Assembly: GCF_004000765.1 (NCBI RefSeq)
Contig: NZ_BILW01000005.1
Coordinates: 248,001 to 312,000, forward strand
DNA length: 64,000 bases
Source: Paenibacillus chondroitinus NBRC 15376
GTDB taxonomy: Bacteria > Bacillota > Bacilli > Paenibacillales > NBRC-103111
Reading direction: 5' to 3'
The position numbers and the translations under genes are program-made. Of the stretch, positions 43,639-51,560 are shown piece after piece (the stretch's first letter is position 1; the number at the start of each line of letters is the position of its first letter). Below the pieces are notes generated by a model. It ran no database searches, was not told the origin of the DNA, and saw nothing but the letters and a program-made list of their open reading frames with translations.

Positions 43639-43978
43639 ATTTCTTTTTATTTAATCCTTTCCGATAAGCCTCAACAGCAGCCTGCGCCGCGGCACGGGCT
43701 ATCTCCAGTTCATCCTCAGTGTATTGATCAGCACCGCCATAAAACGCACGGCCTACAGAAGATTCTTCTTTATTACTAGATCGTCCAAGCAGATAATCAA
43801 CGCTAACTTCGAAGTAATCGGCAATTTGATTAATTCGTTCTTTTCTTGGTAGATTTTCTGTTGTTTCGAGACGTCTAATGGTTGACTCAGGAATATCTAA
43901 TGCATGAGCAAGTTGTTCTTGAGTTATACCTCTTTCGTTTCGAAGCTTCTTAATTATTTCTCCAAAAGTGGTTTCGAT
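43637..43978 (-). CDS. phage repressor, XRE family, apparent ATC start
   Basis: 113 residues: an XRE helix-turn-helix (KLRNERGITQEQLAHALDIP, STIRRLE) and a short C-terminal tail, with VDYLLGRS after the domain. No ATG, GTG or TTG can open this frame. The frame is closed by TGA at 43987-43985, and the codon at 43978 is ATC, exactly 7 bases after the ribosome site GAGGTG. So either ATC is the initiator or the gene is disabled. It is divergent from the Cro-like gene across four operators, as expected for a lysogeny repressor. Confidence 0.75.
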   Translation of the reverse strand: METTFGEIIKKLRNERGITQEQLAHALDIPESTIRRLETTENLPRKERINQIADYFEVSVDYLLGRSSNKEESSVGRAFYGGADQYTEDELEIARAAAQAAVEAYRKGLNKKK

Positions 43979-44014
43979 TGTGAATCACCTCATAATAAAA
44001 TTGTAATCTAAAAT

Positions 44015-44109
44015 GTTCATAAAATAAACGTTCATATAACGAACAAAAATGTTGACATGTTCACGAAATGAACGTATTATAAGGATAGAATATTGTTCAT
44101 AAATCGAAC
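44015..44109. promoter_or_regulatory. phage early promoter with four repressor operators
   Basis: Four 15-bp sites of the form GTTCA-N5-[C/T][G/A]AAC lie at 44015, 44030, 44059 and 44095. The third, GTTCACGAAATGAAC, fits perfectly between the -35 TTGACA (44052-44057) and -10 TATTAT (44075-44080) of the rightward promoter (17-base spacer). The first two abut and lie towards the repressor gene, probably covering its own promoter. The operator at 44095 lies downstream of the start point. Confidence 0.8.
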
Positions 44110-44128
44110 TTGAGAGAGGTGATGAGAT

Positions 44129-44368
44129 TTGACAAATAAATTGCATCCGCAAATTAAACTAGTTGAGGCACGTGAAAAAATGGGACTCACGCAAGAGGAA
44201 TTAGGAAAAAGGACGCTAATTTCTCGCTCGCTAATTGCAAATATTGAGCGTGGTTATGCAAAGCCATCGCTTGAAAAAGCAAACAGGATTGCTGTTGCAC
44301 TTAACAGTTCTGTAAATGAAATATTTATTTTTTTTGAAAGTAATGTTCAAAATTCGAACGTATCTTAG
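44129..44368 (+). CDS. Cro-like XRE regulator
   Basis: 79 residues, a bare helix-turn-helix domain: REKMGLTQEELGKRTLISRS then NIERGYAKPSLEKANRIA. TTG start with GAGAGGTG upstream. It is the first gene of the rightward early operon and would oppose the repressor by binding the same operators. A fifth operator lies inside its last codons. Confidence 0.8.
   Translation: MTNKLHPQIKLVEAREKMGLTQEELGKRTLISRSLIANIERGYAKPSLEKANRIAVALNSSVNEIFIFFESNVQNSNVS
44345..44359. promoter_or_regulatory. fifth operator, inside the cro-like gene
   Basis: GTTCAAAATTCGAAC fits the GTTCA-N5-CGAAC pattern of the switch region. Bound protein could act as a roadblock or help looping. Confidence 0.6.
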
Positions 44369-44379
44369 GAGGTGATCAC

Positions 44380-44583
44380 ATGGACCAACAAGTCGAACGA
44401 AAAACCCTAACTGTGGACGAAATTGCATCGTACCTGGGTGTACACCGCGACTCTATTTACACGATGGTACGAAAAAAAGAAATCCCACACTTCAAAGTCG
44501 GCGCCCGCATCCTTTTTCGGATGGAAACAATCGAGAGCTGGATGAAGGAGCAAGAAAGCCAGAATCATCGCATTGCTCAATAA
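44380..44583 (+). CDS. excisionase-family DNA-binding protein
   Basis: 67 residues with the helix-turn-helix of the excisionase/MerR-like family: LTVDEIASYLGVHRDSIYTMVRKKEIPHFKVGARILF. Preceded by a perfect AGGAGGTGATCAC site. Such proteins bend DNA for excision or act as early regulators. Integrase is 15 kb away, so its role in excision is unproven. Confidence 0.8.
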   Translation: MDQQVERKTLTVDEIASYLGVHRDSIYTMVRKKEIPHFKVGARILFRMETIESWMKEQESQNHRIAQ

Positions 44584-44585
44584 AA

Positions 44586-44615
44586 ATCCGCTGACGAGGG
44601 GAGTTGTCAGCGGAT
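44586..44615. repeat. strong hairpin after the excisionase-like gene
   Basis: ATCCGCTGAC-GAGGGGAGTT-GTCAGCGGAT, a perfect 10-bp stem without a T run. May be an attenuator or RNA-protection element rather than a terminator. Confidence 0.55.
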
Positions 44616-44626
44616 GCGGAGGGGAG

Positions 44627-44728
44627 ATGATCCAACAATCATCCGTTAATTTCATATTAAGATGCTTCTGTGTCACAAATCTATATCAGTTATGTGCTGA
44701 TTTGCCACATTTATACGAAAGGTGGTGA
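44627..44728 (+). CDS. possible 33-residue leader ORF
   Basis: ATG preceded by GGAGGGG; the ORF (MIQQSSVNFILRCFC...) ends in TGGTGA overlapping the start region of the next regulator. It could couple translation into that gene. Too short to trust as a protein. Confidence 0.3.
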   Translation: MIQQSSVNFILRCFCVTNLYQLCADLPHLYERW

Positions 44729-45231
44729 TAACAATCGCAATTGGAAAAGCAATTCAAGCATTCCGAAGAGAAAAGAATTTAACTCAAGAAGAACTTGCTA
44801 ATCAAATTCCAATTGATCGTACAACGCTAGCTCGCATTGAAAATGGAGAACGCCCATTACCAAGCGGCTTTGATACGGTTGTATCTGGTCTATCTTGGAA
44901 AATAGCTCTTGAGATTGCGAATGAGCGAACTGGTGGGTACATCTCCAACATCTTAGTGGATGTTCCGAATCTGGATTTACACCCTGCGGCACTTAAAGAC
45001 TTATTACTTAAGCAACTTGCCGAAGCTGGGACAGCATTGGAGAGGTTATCAATGTCAAAACACATTTCGCCTGAAAAACGAAAAGAAAGTGCTGAAAGAG
45101 TATGGCAAGAAATCAGAGACGTTATCGAGACTGCCAACGTCATGCAAGGAGTGCTTGAGGATGAGTTCGGCTTAGATCGTAAGCGAATGATTCAAAAGCA
45201 TGAATTGGAAATCAAGAAAGGTGATCGCTGA
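44722..45231 (+). CDS. XRE-family transcription regulator
   Basis: 169 residues: helix-turn-helix (REKNLTQEELANQIPIDRTTLARIENGERPLP) followed by a longer helical domain ending KHELEIKKGDR. Starts GTG 44722 or 44725 have weak ribosome sites. The in-frame ATC at 44734 lies 8 bases from AAGGTGG, echoing the apparent ATC start of the repressor. Probably another early phage regulator. Confidence 0.75.
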   Translation: MVITIAIGKAIQAFRREKNLTQEELANQIPIDRTTLARIENGERPLPSGFDTVVSGLSWKIALEIANERTGGYISNILVDVPNLDLHPAALKDLLLKQLAEAGTALERLSMSKHISPEKRKESAERVWQEIRDVIETANVMQGVLEDEFGLDRKRMIQKHELEIKKGDR

Positions 45232-45247
45232 GTGAGGAGGGGATAAA

Positions 45248-45592
45248 TTGTCATTAATTCTTGTAAGTAAGGATGTCGGTACATTTGCACATCTTAGCAA
45301 GTTGTATTCGTATCTAGAAGCAATGCAAACTAATCCGGGCTATTTCCAGAAGGAAGTTAAGCCAGCTGCGGAAGATTGGGTACGCGGAGAAATAGCAGCA
45401 CTTGAGAAGGAACTTTATGGAACAAAAGAAGAAGCAGCCACCGGCCAGGGTGACTACTCCAAGGTTATAGCATTTAAAAATAACATTGCATTCAGTATAC
45501 CTACTGAGGGGCAGCAATTCAAGGACTCATTTTTTGCCCTTAAATCTATAAATCTATCAAACAATCTTGAGAGGAGAAATAACGAATGTTAA
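45248..45592 (+). CDS. phage protein of unknown function
   Basis: 114 residues, TTG start with GGAGGGG upstream. Helical, no recognised domain. It overlaps the AbrB-like gene by 7 bases, so both are in one early operon. Confidence 0.6.
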   Translation: MSLILVSKDVGTFAHLSKLYSYLEAMQTNPGYFQKEVKPAAEDWVRGEIAALEKELYGTKEEAATGQGDYSKVIAFKNNIAFSIPTEGQQFKDSFFALKSINLSNNLERRNNEC

Positions 45593-45834
45593 AAGCAACA
45601 GGAATCGTAAGAAGAGTTGATGAGCTTGGTCGTGTGGTAATTCCTATTGAGCTGCGGAGGAACCTGGGGGTAGAGATTAAAGACCCAATTGAGATCTTCA
45701 CAAACGGAGACACCATTGTATTAAAGAAATATGCACCGGGTTGTGTACTTTGTACCAATATCGAAAATGTGAAGCCAGGTCCTGGCGGCAAGTTAATTTG
45801 TTCTAGCTGCATTAGTCAGATTAAATCTATCTAA
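45586..45834 (+). CDS. AbrB-like regulator with zinc-ribbon tail
   Basis: 82 residues: an AbrB swapped-hairpin domain (GIVRRVDELGRVVIPIELRR, DPIEIFTNGDTIVLKK) followed by CVLC...CSSC, a probable zinc ribbon. This architecture is common in Paenibacillus and its phages. It would bind DNA as a transition-state-type repressor, here in a phage early region. Confidence 0.85.
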   Translation: MLKATGIVRRVDELGRVVIPIELRRNLGVEIKDPIEIFTNGDTIVLKKYAPGCVLCTNIENVKPGPGGKLICSSCISQIKSI

Positions 45835-45854
45835 AATTTTTGGAGGTTATTCAA

Positions 45855-46202
45855 ATGAATAAACAATCGATCATTGAACGTTTACTGGTGTTGCCGGAGC
45901 TGATCGCAGCTGCGGAGATTGCATTAATTGGAGCTCAAAATAATTTAAATTCTGCTCGCTCTGAACTAATACACAGGGAGGATGGCCTCTACCTCGGCGT
46001 TTTTGAAGATGAGGGAATGATCATCGACGGTAAGAATGCGGAGATTCGTAGTGCGCAGCTCAGAAGGTTTTCTGTTATTGAGCGCAACGAGGTAGCCCGT
46101 ACGGAGCATTTGGTAATGGAGTTCAGGTACCAACTGGATAAGTTGAAAACAGAGCTAAAGGCACTTCAGTCCATTGTGGATTTGCTGAAAGGGGCGGCGT
46201 AA
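45855..46202 (+). CDS. phage protein, coiled-coil, unknown
   Basis: 115 residues from ATG 45855 with GGAGG 8 bases upstream. Largely helical with heptad-like Leu spacing near the end (RYQLDKLKTELKALQSIVDLL). It directly precedes the recombination-type gene at 46204. Function unknown. Confidence 0.6.
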   Translation: MNKQSIIERLLVLPELIAAAEIALIGAQNNLNSARSELIHREDGLYLGVFEDEGMIIDGKNAEIRSAQLRRFSVIERNEVARTEHLVMEFRYQLDKLKTELKALQSIVDLLKGAA

Positions 46203-46203
46203 T

Positions 46204-47211
46204 TTGAACGAAGTCTCCGTTATTCAACCTCAAACTGCTGGAGGACAAACCGGCGGTGGGGCAATCATCGATTATGAATTCGGTAGTGCTACAGATTTAC
46301 GGAAGAAGTTGGCTGATATGAAACAGAAGCTTAATCTGACTAAGGAATTTTTCCGTGAGGTTATGCAAGAAGGTGTTGACTATGGAATCATTCCAGGCAC
46401 TGACAAGCCTACATTATTGAAGCCTGGTGCCGAGGGGCTATGTGAGTTCTATAACTTTGCTCCTACGATTGCTAGCAAAGTGGAAGATAAAAACTTTGAG
46501 ACCGGTTATTACGGAGTGGATATCACGATTCGATTAATCCACCGAGGATCAGGTGCCATTATTGGTGAAGGCGTAGGTCATGCTAACACGTTCGAAAGCC
46601 GGTACCGCTGGCGCTGGGTGTCGGAGAAAGATCTTCCTAGAGGCATTGAAAGGGAAGATCTAGTTAGTAAAGAGCGTTCCGGGAAATACGGCAAGTATCA
46701 ATCTTATCGGATGGAAAATGACGATATGCACTCCATCTGGAACACGGTCCTTAAGATGGCTAAGAAACGCGCACTTGTTGATGCCACCCTTGCTGCTACA
46801 AGGTCCAGCGGTATCTTCACACAGACGGAACAGGAGCTAGAAGCATATCTGGCTGGCGAAGATCCGGAAGCAGATGGTGAAAGTCAACAACAAGCCAAGG
46901 CACCGCAGCAAAATTCGCAGAGTGGCAGCAGGCAATCGGGCAGCCGAGGTACAGGGGCAGGCAGCTCCGGTCAGGCTGGGAATGTTGTTCAAAAGAATCG
47001 AGTGCTTGATCTAATGAAAAAGGCTTCATTAGATTGGAACTCTCTGGCGAAGGAATCCACAATTGCTCTAAACCGGGAGATTAAGAAAGTTGTTACTGAT
47101 ATTCAAACTGATGCGGACTGGAAAACAGTCGGAGATCATCTTGAATTCTATATTGCTGCAAGTCAGTCCGACCCAAAAGAAATGCACTTTGATATTCCAG
47201 AAAAATTGTGA
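46204..47211 (+). CDS. phage recombination-module protein, unknown family
   Basis: 335 residues, TTG start. The N-terminal part has EGVDYGIIPGTDKPTLLKPG, a motif I know from many phage proteins of unknown function beside recombination genes. A conserved core DDMHSIWNTVLKMAKKRALVD follows, then a low-complexity Gln/Ser/Gly linker (about 220-262) and a small C-terminal domain. The layout of core, flexible linker and tail resembles single-strand annealing proteins, and SbcCD-like genes follow at once. Annealase function is only a guess. Confidence 0.55.
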   Translation: MNEVSVIQPQTAGGQTGGGAIIDYEFGSATDLRKKLADMKQKLNLTKEFFREVMQEGVDYGIIPGTDKPTLLKPGAEGLCEFYNFAPTIASKVEDKNFETGYYGVDITIRLIHRGSGAIIGEGVGHANTFESRYRWRWVSEKDLPRGIEREDLVSKERSGKYGKYQSYRMENDDMHSIWNTVLKMAKKRALVDATLAATRSSGIFTQTEQELEAYLAGEDPEADGESQQQAKAPQQNSQSGSRQSGSRGTGAGSSGQAGNVVQKNRVLDLMKKASLDWNSLAKESTIALNREIKKVVTDIQTDADWKTVGDHLEFYIAASQSDPKEMHFDIPEKL

Positions 47212-47222
47212 GGTGAGAAGCA

Positions 47223-48395
47223 TTGAAAATAGCCCATGTTGCAGATAGTCACTGGGGACTCGGTTATCCGGGTCCAGATCCATATGCTCGATTTCAAGAT
47301 ATAACCAGAGTCATGGATTGGGTGGCCGATCGGATTATTGAAGAAGGCTGCGAAGTTGTACTTTTTGCTGGTGATGCATTCAAGGACGCCCGCGTGTTCA
47401 TAGATCGCGCAACCGTCGAGATTGCTGCATTTACCCAGTGGTTAAGGCGATTAAGTAATGCTGGGTGTAAGGTGGTCGTTATTAGTGGGACACCTTCTCA
47501 TGATGCTGTATCTGCTTACGAGATCATTAAGGAAATGTACATCCCTAACACTACAATCTTCACTTCTCCTGGCGGGCTCGTTCTTGGGTCCCCAGGTAAC
47601 GAATTATCGATAAGCTGCTTGCCAGGTATGAATCGTAGCCAGTTTGCCACGCAAGAGGAATTTAAAGATTTACCTCCTAATGAATTTCATCAAAAGATGA
47701 CGGAATGGATCTATGAGGAATGTTCTAGGCTGGTTTCCTATAGTTCAGGAACCAAGCTCCTGATGTCTCATTTAACGTTTGACCTGGCTGATACAGGCTT
47801 TGAAGACGTGTTGCTGATGAATGAACCTATTCTAACCGACGATGCTGCTCAGTTGTTCGATCTGGTCGCTCTCGGCCATATCCACAGGCCGCAGCAAGCT
47901 GGGAGGAATGTCTTTTACAGCGGAGCACCTGAGCGGCATAACTTCGGTGATGAGAAAACAAAGCCGGGCTTTTGGATTCATACTTTAGCAGCGAAACAAA
48001 CATTTGTTTCAACATTTATTGAAACCCCTTCACGTCGATTTAAAACCATTGACTGGTGTGACATGGACATTGAAGCCTGGCTGGATGGACAAGTGGATGA
48101 ATTTTCAACCATTACGGATGCCATCGTCCGGGTGAGATATAGCTGCAGCGAGGATCTCCAGAAACGGTTTGATCGTAGAACTTTGGAAAAATCTCTTTAT
48201 GATGCTGGTGCTTTCTATGTCCACGAGATTAAAGCAGATGTTGAACGTTCGGACCGAGTACGCGATGTTGATGTAACGGAAAGCCTTAGTCCCCAAGTGG
48301 CGTTGTCCAAATGGGGCCAGAACCAAGCCATTGAGGCTGAGGAAATAAGCATGCTGCAAGCACTAACTGCTGAATTACTGGAGGCGATCTTATGA
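47223..48395 (+). CDS. sbcD: SbcD-like exonuclease subunit
   Basis: 390 residues, Mre11/SbcD phosphoesterase fold: VADSHWGLGY, LFAGDAFKDARVFI, SGTPSHD, SHLTFD and GHIHRPQ supply the metal ligands. With the next gene it forms a Mn-dependent nuclease that processes DNA ends and hairpins; in phages such pairs aid recombination and replication. TTG start after GAGGTGAG; ATGA overlap with sbcC. Confidence 0.88.
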   Translation: MKIAHVADSHWGLGYPGPDPYARFQDITRVMDWVADRIIEEGCEVVLFAGDAFKDARVFIDRATVEIAAFTQWLRRLSNAGCKVVVISGTPSHDAVSAYEIIKEMYIPNTTIFTSPGGLVLGSPGNELSISCLPGMNRSQFATQEEFKDLPPNEFHQKMTEWIYEECSRLVSYSSGTKLLMSHLTFDLADTGFEDVLLMNEPILTDDAAQLFDLVALGHIHRPQQAGRNVFYSGAPERHNFGDEKTKPGFWIHTLAAKQTFVSTFIETPSRRFKTIDWCDMDIEAWLDGQVDEFSTITDAIVRVRYSCSEDLQKRFDRRTLEKSLYDAGAFYVHEIKADVERSDRVRDVDVTESLSPQVALSKWGQNQAIEAEEISMLQALTAELLEAIL

Positions 48396-50938
48396 ATCCA
48401 CTAACGCTTGAATTAATTAATTTCCGCGCTATCCCATATGCCAACATTGATCTTAATGATGTTACAATGGCGGCGATATGTGGAAGAAATGGTGCTGGGA
48501 AGAGCTCGGGATTCACTATGGCACCAAGATTTGCCTTGTTCGGTGATGTAATCGAGGGCGTGAGTATGGACGATCTCGTTAGACGGGGCACTCAGGAAAT
48601 GGCCGTGACTTTCACTTTTGAACACCAAGGAAGTAATTACCGTGCCATCCGAACCCGTTCACTAAAGGGGAATGGTAAGAGCACCTTAGAGTTCCAACAA
48701 CAAATCGGTACCAGGTGGGAAAGTAAGTCTGCAGAGAAAATCAAAGATACAGAGGCTGTAATCCGCAACCTCTTGAACCTAGATGATGAAACGTTCACAG
48801 CGTCCAGCATGATTATGCAAGGTAAGGCCAATGAGTTTACGTCTAAATCTGCCGGGAAGCGTAAAGAGATCCTACAGCAGATTCTGGGGCTTAATATTTA
48901 TGATCGTCTGCAGGAAGCTGCTAGGCAAAAGGCAGCAGGGCTGCATTTGGATATTGAGGAGGCGAAAGACAAACTAGCTGGGCTTGATGAGCGACTAAAA
49001 CTGAAGGCATCAAAAGCCGAGCTCTTGGAGAGTTTGAATCAAGAAACGGGAGCAATGAAAGCTTTCATACTCTCTAAAGAAAACGATTTGAGACAACAGG
49101 AAGAGAAGATTCGTGAGCTTCAGAATAAAGCTGAAAAGGCAGCGGAGCTTAATAAACAAATTAATTTAATTTCCAAGGAAATCGCGCCGTTCGACATTGA
49201 AAAAGAAGGACTTGTCGCAAAACTAGGGCGTGCAGAGAAAATCCTATCTAAAGAATCTGAGATTCTTGCAAATACGGATGAGTTTTATCAAGTCAAAGAG
49301 CAGATCACAGCGCTCGAGGCACGTTGGCCGGAGCAGGAGAGATTATCGACTGAACTCGGGCACACGGGAGTGTCTATCACAAACATTAAAAATGAGATTG
49401 TACCACTTGATCATAGAATTAGAAATGTTCAGCAGTTGCTCCAAAGCCGTGAGTTGTTTTTGGCAAAAGCAGCGGAGTATACGGCTGCTACATTACAACA
49501 GAAGGAATTGGAGCAGCTTGCCGAACGATGGGACTCCATTGAAAAAGAGATCTTAGATGTTCGAGCTAATTATAACGCGGAGCAGACAAGGATCAACACG
49601 ACAAAGAGCTTGCTCGAATCAGAAATTCGTATGCTTGAGTCCAAGACTTCAATGCTCATCGATTCGAATTGTATTGATGACACGAAGGCGGCCTGCTTGT
49701 TTCTATCGGATGCTCAAGATGCAAAGCAAGTGCTGATTAGAAAGCATGAAGCATTGAATAACATCGACTTATCTAAATTAACGACATTAAATAAACAAAT
49801 AACCAGCCTAACGGAGAAACAACAAGAGATTGGCTATGATTTTGCTGCTCACAGGGCGTTAAAAGTACGCATTGAAGAACTCAGACCAATGGCAGAAGAG
49901 GCGAACCAGATGCAAGCGAAGGAAGAGCTTCTTGTAAGCCTGCTGGAGCAAAGTTCTCGGTTGAATAGCCAAATAGAAGAGCTAACGCTAAAACAAATTA
50001 ATACTCAAAGTGAATTAGACACTTTACGTGAAGCTCTAGCACCACTACCAGCACTTCGTAGACGATTGGACATTCTACAACCTTGGGCGAATTTAAAAGA
50101 CCAAATAGGAGCAGCGCGTGAAGCTAAACAAAGCTCTGCTGATCGAATATCAGCCATTGATTTGGAATTAGAAAGAAAAGAGGAAAGCAAAGAGGCAATT
50201 GAGGAAGAACGAGCTCTACTTCTAATGGAAACACAGGGTTTTGATAATGCTTTATCGGAGCTGCCTATCATCCAACGTGAGCTGCAGCAGCTTCGGGATC
50301 GACAACATGTTCTCGCTGAACAGATAGGCGGCTTAAAAACCGAACTGGCTGCACTGGAAAAGGATGAACAGGATCGCCTGCAGCTGGCAGATGAGCTAGA
50401 GCCAAAGGCTAAAAAGTGGAGCCGATTCCAAACTTTGATTCGTGCTTTTGGCCGCGATGGGATTCCAGCATTAATTATTGAAAATGCCGTTCCCCAACTC
50501 GAGCATATCGCAAATGAGATTCTAGGCAAGATGTCAAAAGGAAAGCATTACATTCGTTTTGAAACACAGCGAGAGCTGAAAAGCCGGGATGGAGTCCAGG
50601 AGACATTAGATATCATGATTGGAGATTGGACGTCTGAGCGGCCTTACGAAACGTTCTCAGGTGGCGAGCAGCTTCGGATCGACTATGCCATTCGGTTTGC
50701 TCTAGCCGAGCTCCTAGCACAGCGAGCCGGCAGTAAAGTGGAGTGGCTAACGATTGATGAAGGATTAGGCTCTCAAGATGCTGAGCACCGCGGGCTGGTT
50801 CTTGAATCCATAAAAGCAGTAGCAGATCGATTCAAGAAGGTCCTTGTCATTACGCACATCGAAGAAGCGCAGGCTGTATTTGAACAACAGATTTTCTTTG
50901 AGAATACAGATGCCGGCATTAATGTCAAAGTAGCATGA
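48392..50938 (+). CDS. sbcC: SbcC/Rad50-like ATPase subunit
   Basis: 848 residues, SMC-like: Walker A CGRNGAGKSS near 29, Q-loop region, two long coiled coils (about 175-400 and 450-660), then signature ETFSGGEQLRIDY and Walker B WLTIDEGLG followed by LVITHIEEAQ. The usual CXXC zinc hook in the middle is not seen; instead two Cys are spaced nine residues apart (NCIDDTKAACLF). The protein would open DNA ends for the SbcD nuclease. Confidence 0.88.
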   Translation: MNPLTLELINFRAIPYANIDLNDVTMAAICGRNGAGKSSGFTMAPRFALFGDVIEGVSMDDLVRRGTQEMAVTFTFEHQGSNYRAIRTRSLKGNGKSTLEFQQQIGTRWESKSAEKIKDTEAVIRNLLNLDDETFTASSMIMQGKANEFTSKSAGKRKEILQQILGLNIYDRLQEAARQKAAGLHLDIEEAKDKLAGLDERLKLKASKAELLESLNQETGAMKAFILSKENDLRQQEEKIRELQNKAEKAAELNKQINLISKEIAPFDIEKEGLVAKLGRAEKILSKESEILANTDEFYQVKEQITALEARWPEQERLSTELGHTGVSITNIKNEIVPLDHRIRNVQQLLQSRELFLAKAAEYTAATLQQKELEQLAERWDSIEKEILDVRANYNAEQTRINTTKSLLESEIRMLESKTSMLIDSNCIDDTKAACLFLSDAQDAKQVLIRKHEALNNIDLSKLTTLNKQITSLTEKQQEIGYDFAAHRALKVRIEELRPMAEEANQMQAKEELLVSLLEQSSRLNSQIEELTLKQINTQSELDTLREALAPLPALRRRLDILQPWANLKDQIGAAREAKQSSADRISAIDLELERKEESKEAIEEERALLLMETQGFDNALSELPIIQRELQQLRDRQHVLAEQIGGLKTELAALEKDEQDRLQLADELEPKAKKWSRFQTLIRAFGRDGIPALIIENAVPQLEHIANEILGKMSKGKHYIRFETQRELKSRDGVQETLDIMIGDWTSERPYETFSGGEQLRIDYAIRFALAELLAQRAGSKVEWLTIDEGLGSQDAEHRGLVLESIKAVADRFKKVLVITHIEEAQAVFEQQIFFENTDAGINVKVA

Positions 50939-51132
50939 ACGATCTTGAGGGTGGGCCACCACTCATGAGGTCGGGGGTTAGTAAACAAATTTGGGATCTG
51001 CTAGATAAGGATCCTGTTGCATTTAAAAAAGAGGTTATTGCATATTTTGCAGTTGCCTATCCTGGGTTCACTGTTGTACGGGCAAAGTATCCAGATATTT
51101 ATTTGAGAGACGATCGGAGGCAAGCACTTTGA
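50935..51132 (+). CDS. 65-residue phage protein
   Basis: Begins with an ATG that overlaps the sbcC stop and ends over the start of the next small gene. Contains KQIWDLLDKDPVAFKKEVIAY, helical, then FTVVRAKYPDIYL. No family recognised. Tight overlap on both sides supports it as a coding gene. Confidence 0.55.
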   Translation: MNDLEGGPPLMRSGVSKQIWDLLDKDPVAFKKEVIAYFAVAYPGFTVVRAKYPDIYLRDDRRQAL

Positions 51133-51281
51133 AGAATGGAAAAAAGCCAACAAGGCAGCAGCAAGTAGCTATCATTGCAGCCAATTTAGATCCAAAGGAA
51201 TGGCTGGTTATGAAGAACTTATCTAATGAATTACATATCCTTCATCGGGATAACAAGGACTTGAAAGTTATTCCTGCATAG
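51129..51281 (+). CDS. DUF6906-type small phage protein
   Basis: 50 residues from TTG 51129 with CGGAGG 8 bases upstream: LKNGKKPTRQQQVAIIAANL, then KEWLVMKNLSNELHILHRD. The pattern (NGKKPTR, a short helix, WLVVKNL, LHLVHR) is that of the small DUF6906 family, common in Paenibacillus and Bacillus phages. Function unknown. Confidence 0.75.
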   Translation: MKNGKKPTRQQQVAIIAANLDPKEWLVMKNLSNELHILHRDNKDLKVIPA

Positions 51282-51296
51282 GGGTTGAGAAGAAGA

Positions 51297-51506
51297 ATGC
51301 CAACTCCATTTAAAGTCGACGCATTTTTATGTGACGAAATTGCTTACCAAAGTTGTCTGTGCTGTGAAAGGGTCCTGGAGAGCAATACTTATTTTCATTG
51401 GAGAAAAGTCGAGCTTAGTCTTTGTGCAACATGCATTGAGACGCTTCATGAGGCAGCCTTTGGTCAGGTTAATAAGTCGAATAACATGCATGGGTATAAG
51501 GACTAA
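51297..51506 (+). CDS. small Cys-rich (zinc finger-like) phage protein
   Basis: 69 residues from ATG 51297. CLCC at ~19-22 and CATC at ~42-45 form two CXXC pairs about 22 residues apart, fitting one treble-clef-like zinc site. It lies between the DUF6906 and replication genes. A TTG at 51285 is possible but sits directly on its ribosome site. Confidence 0.6.
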   Translation: MPTPFKVDAFLCDEIAYQSCLCCERVLESNTYFHWRKVELSLCATCIETLHEAAFGQVNKSNNMHGYKD

Positions 51507-51560
51507 GCTCTTGGCACAGCAGTAATAACAGAGGAGCCCGCGGGAGGGGATGACACATGA

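Noticed and set aside
50005..50529. 174-residue leftward ORF inside sbcC
   Set aside because: A Ser/Arg-rich shadow of the coiled-coil coding region, with no signals of its own.
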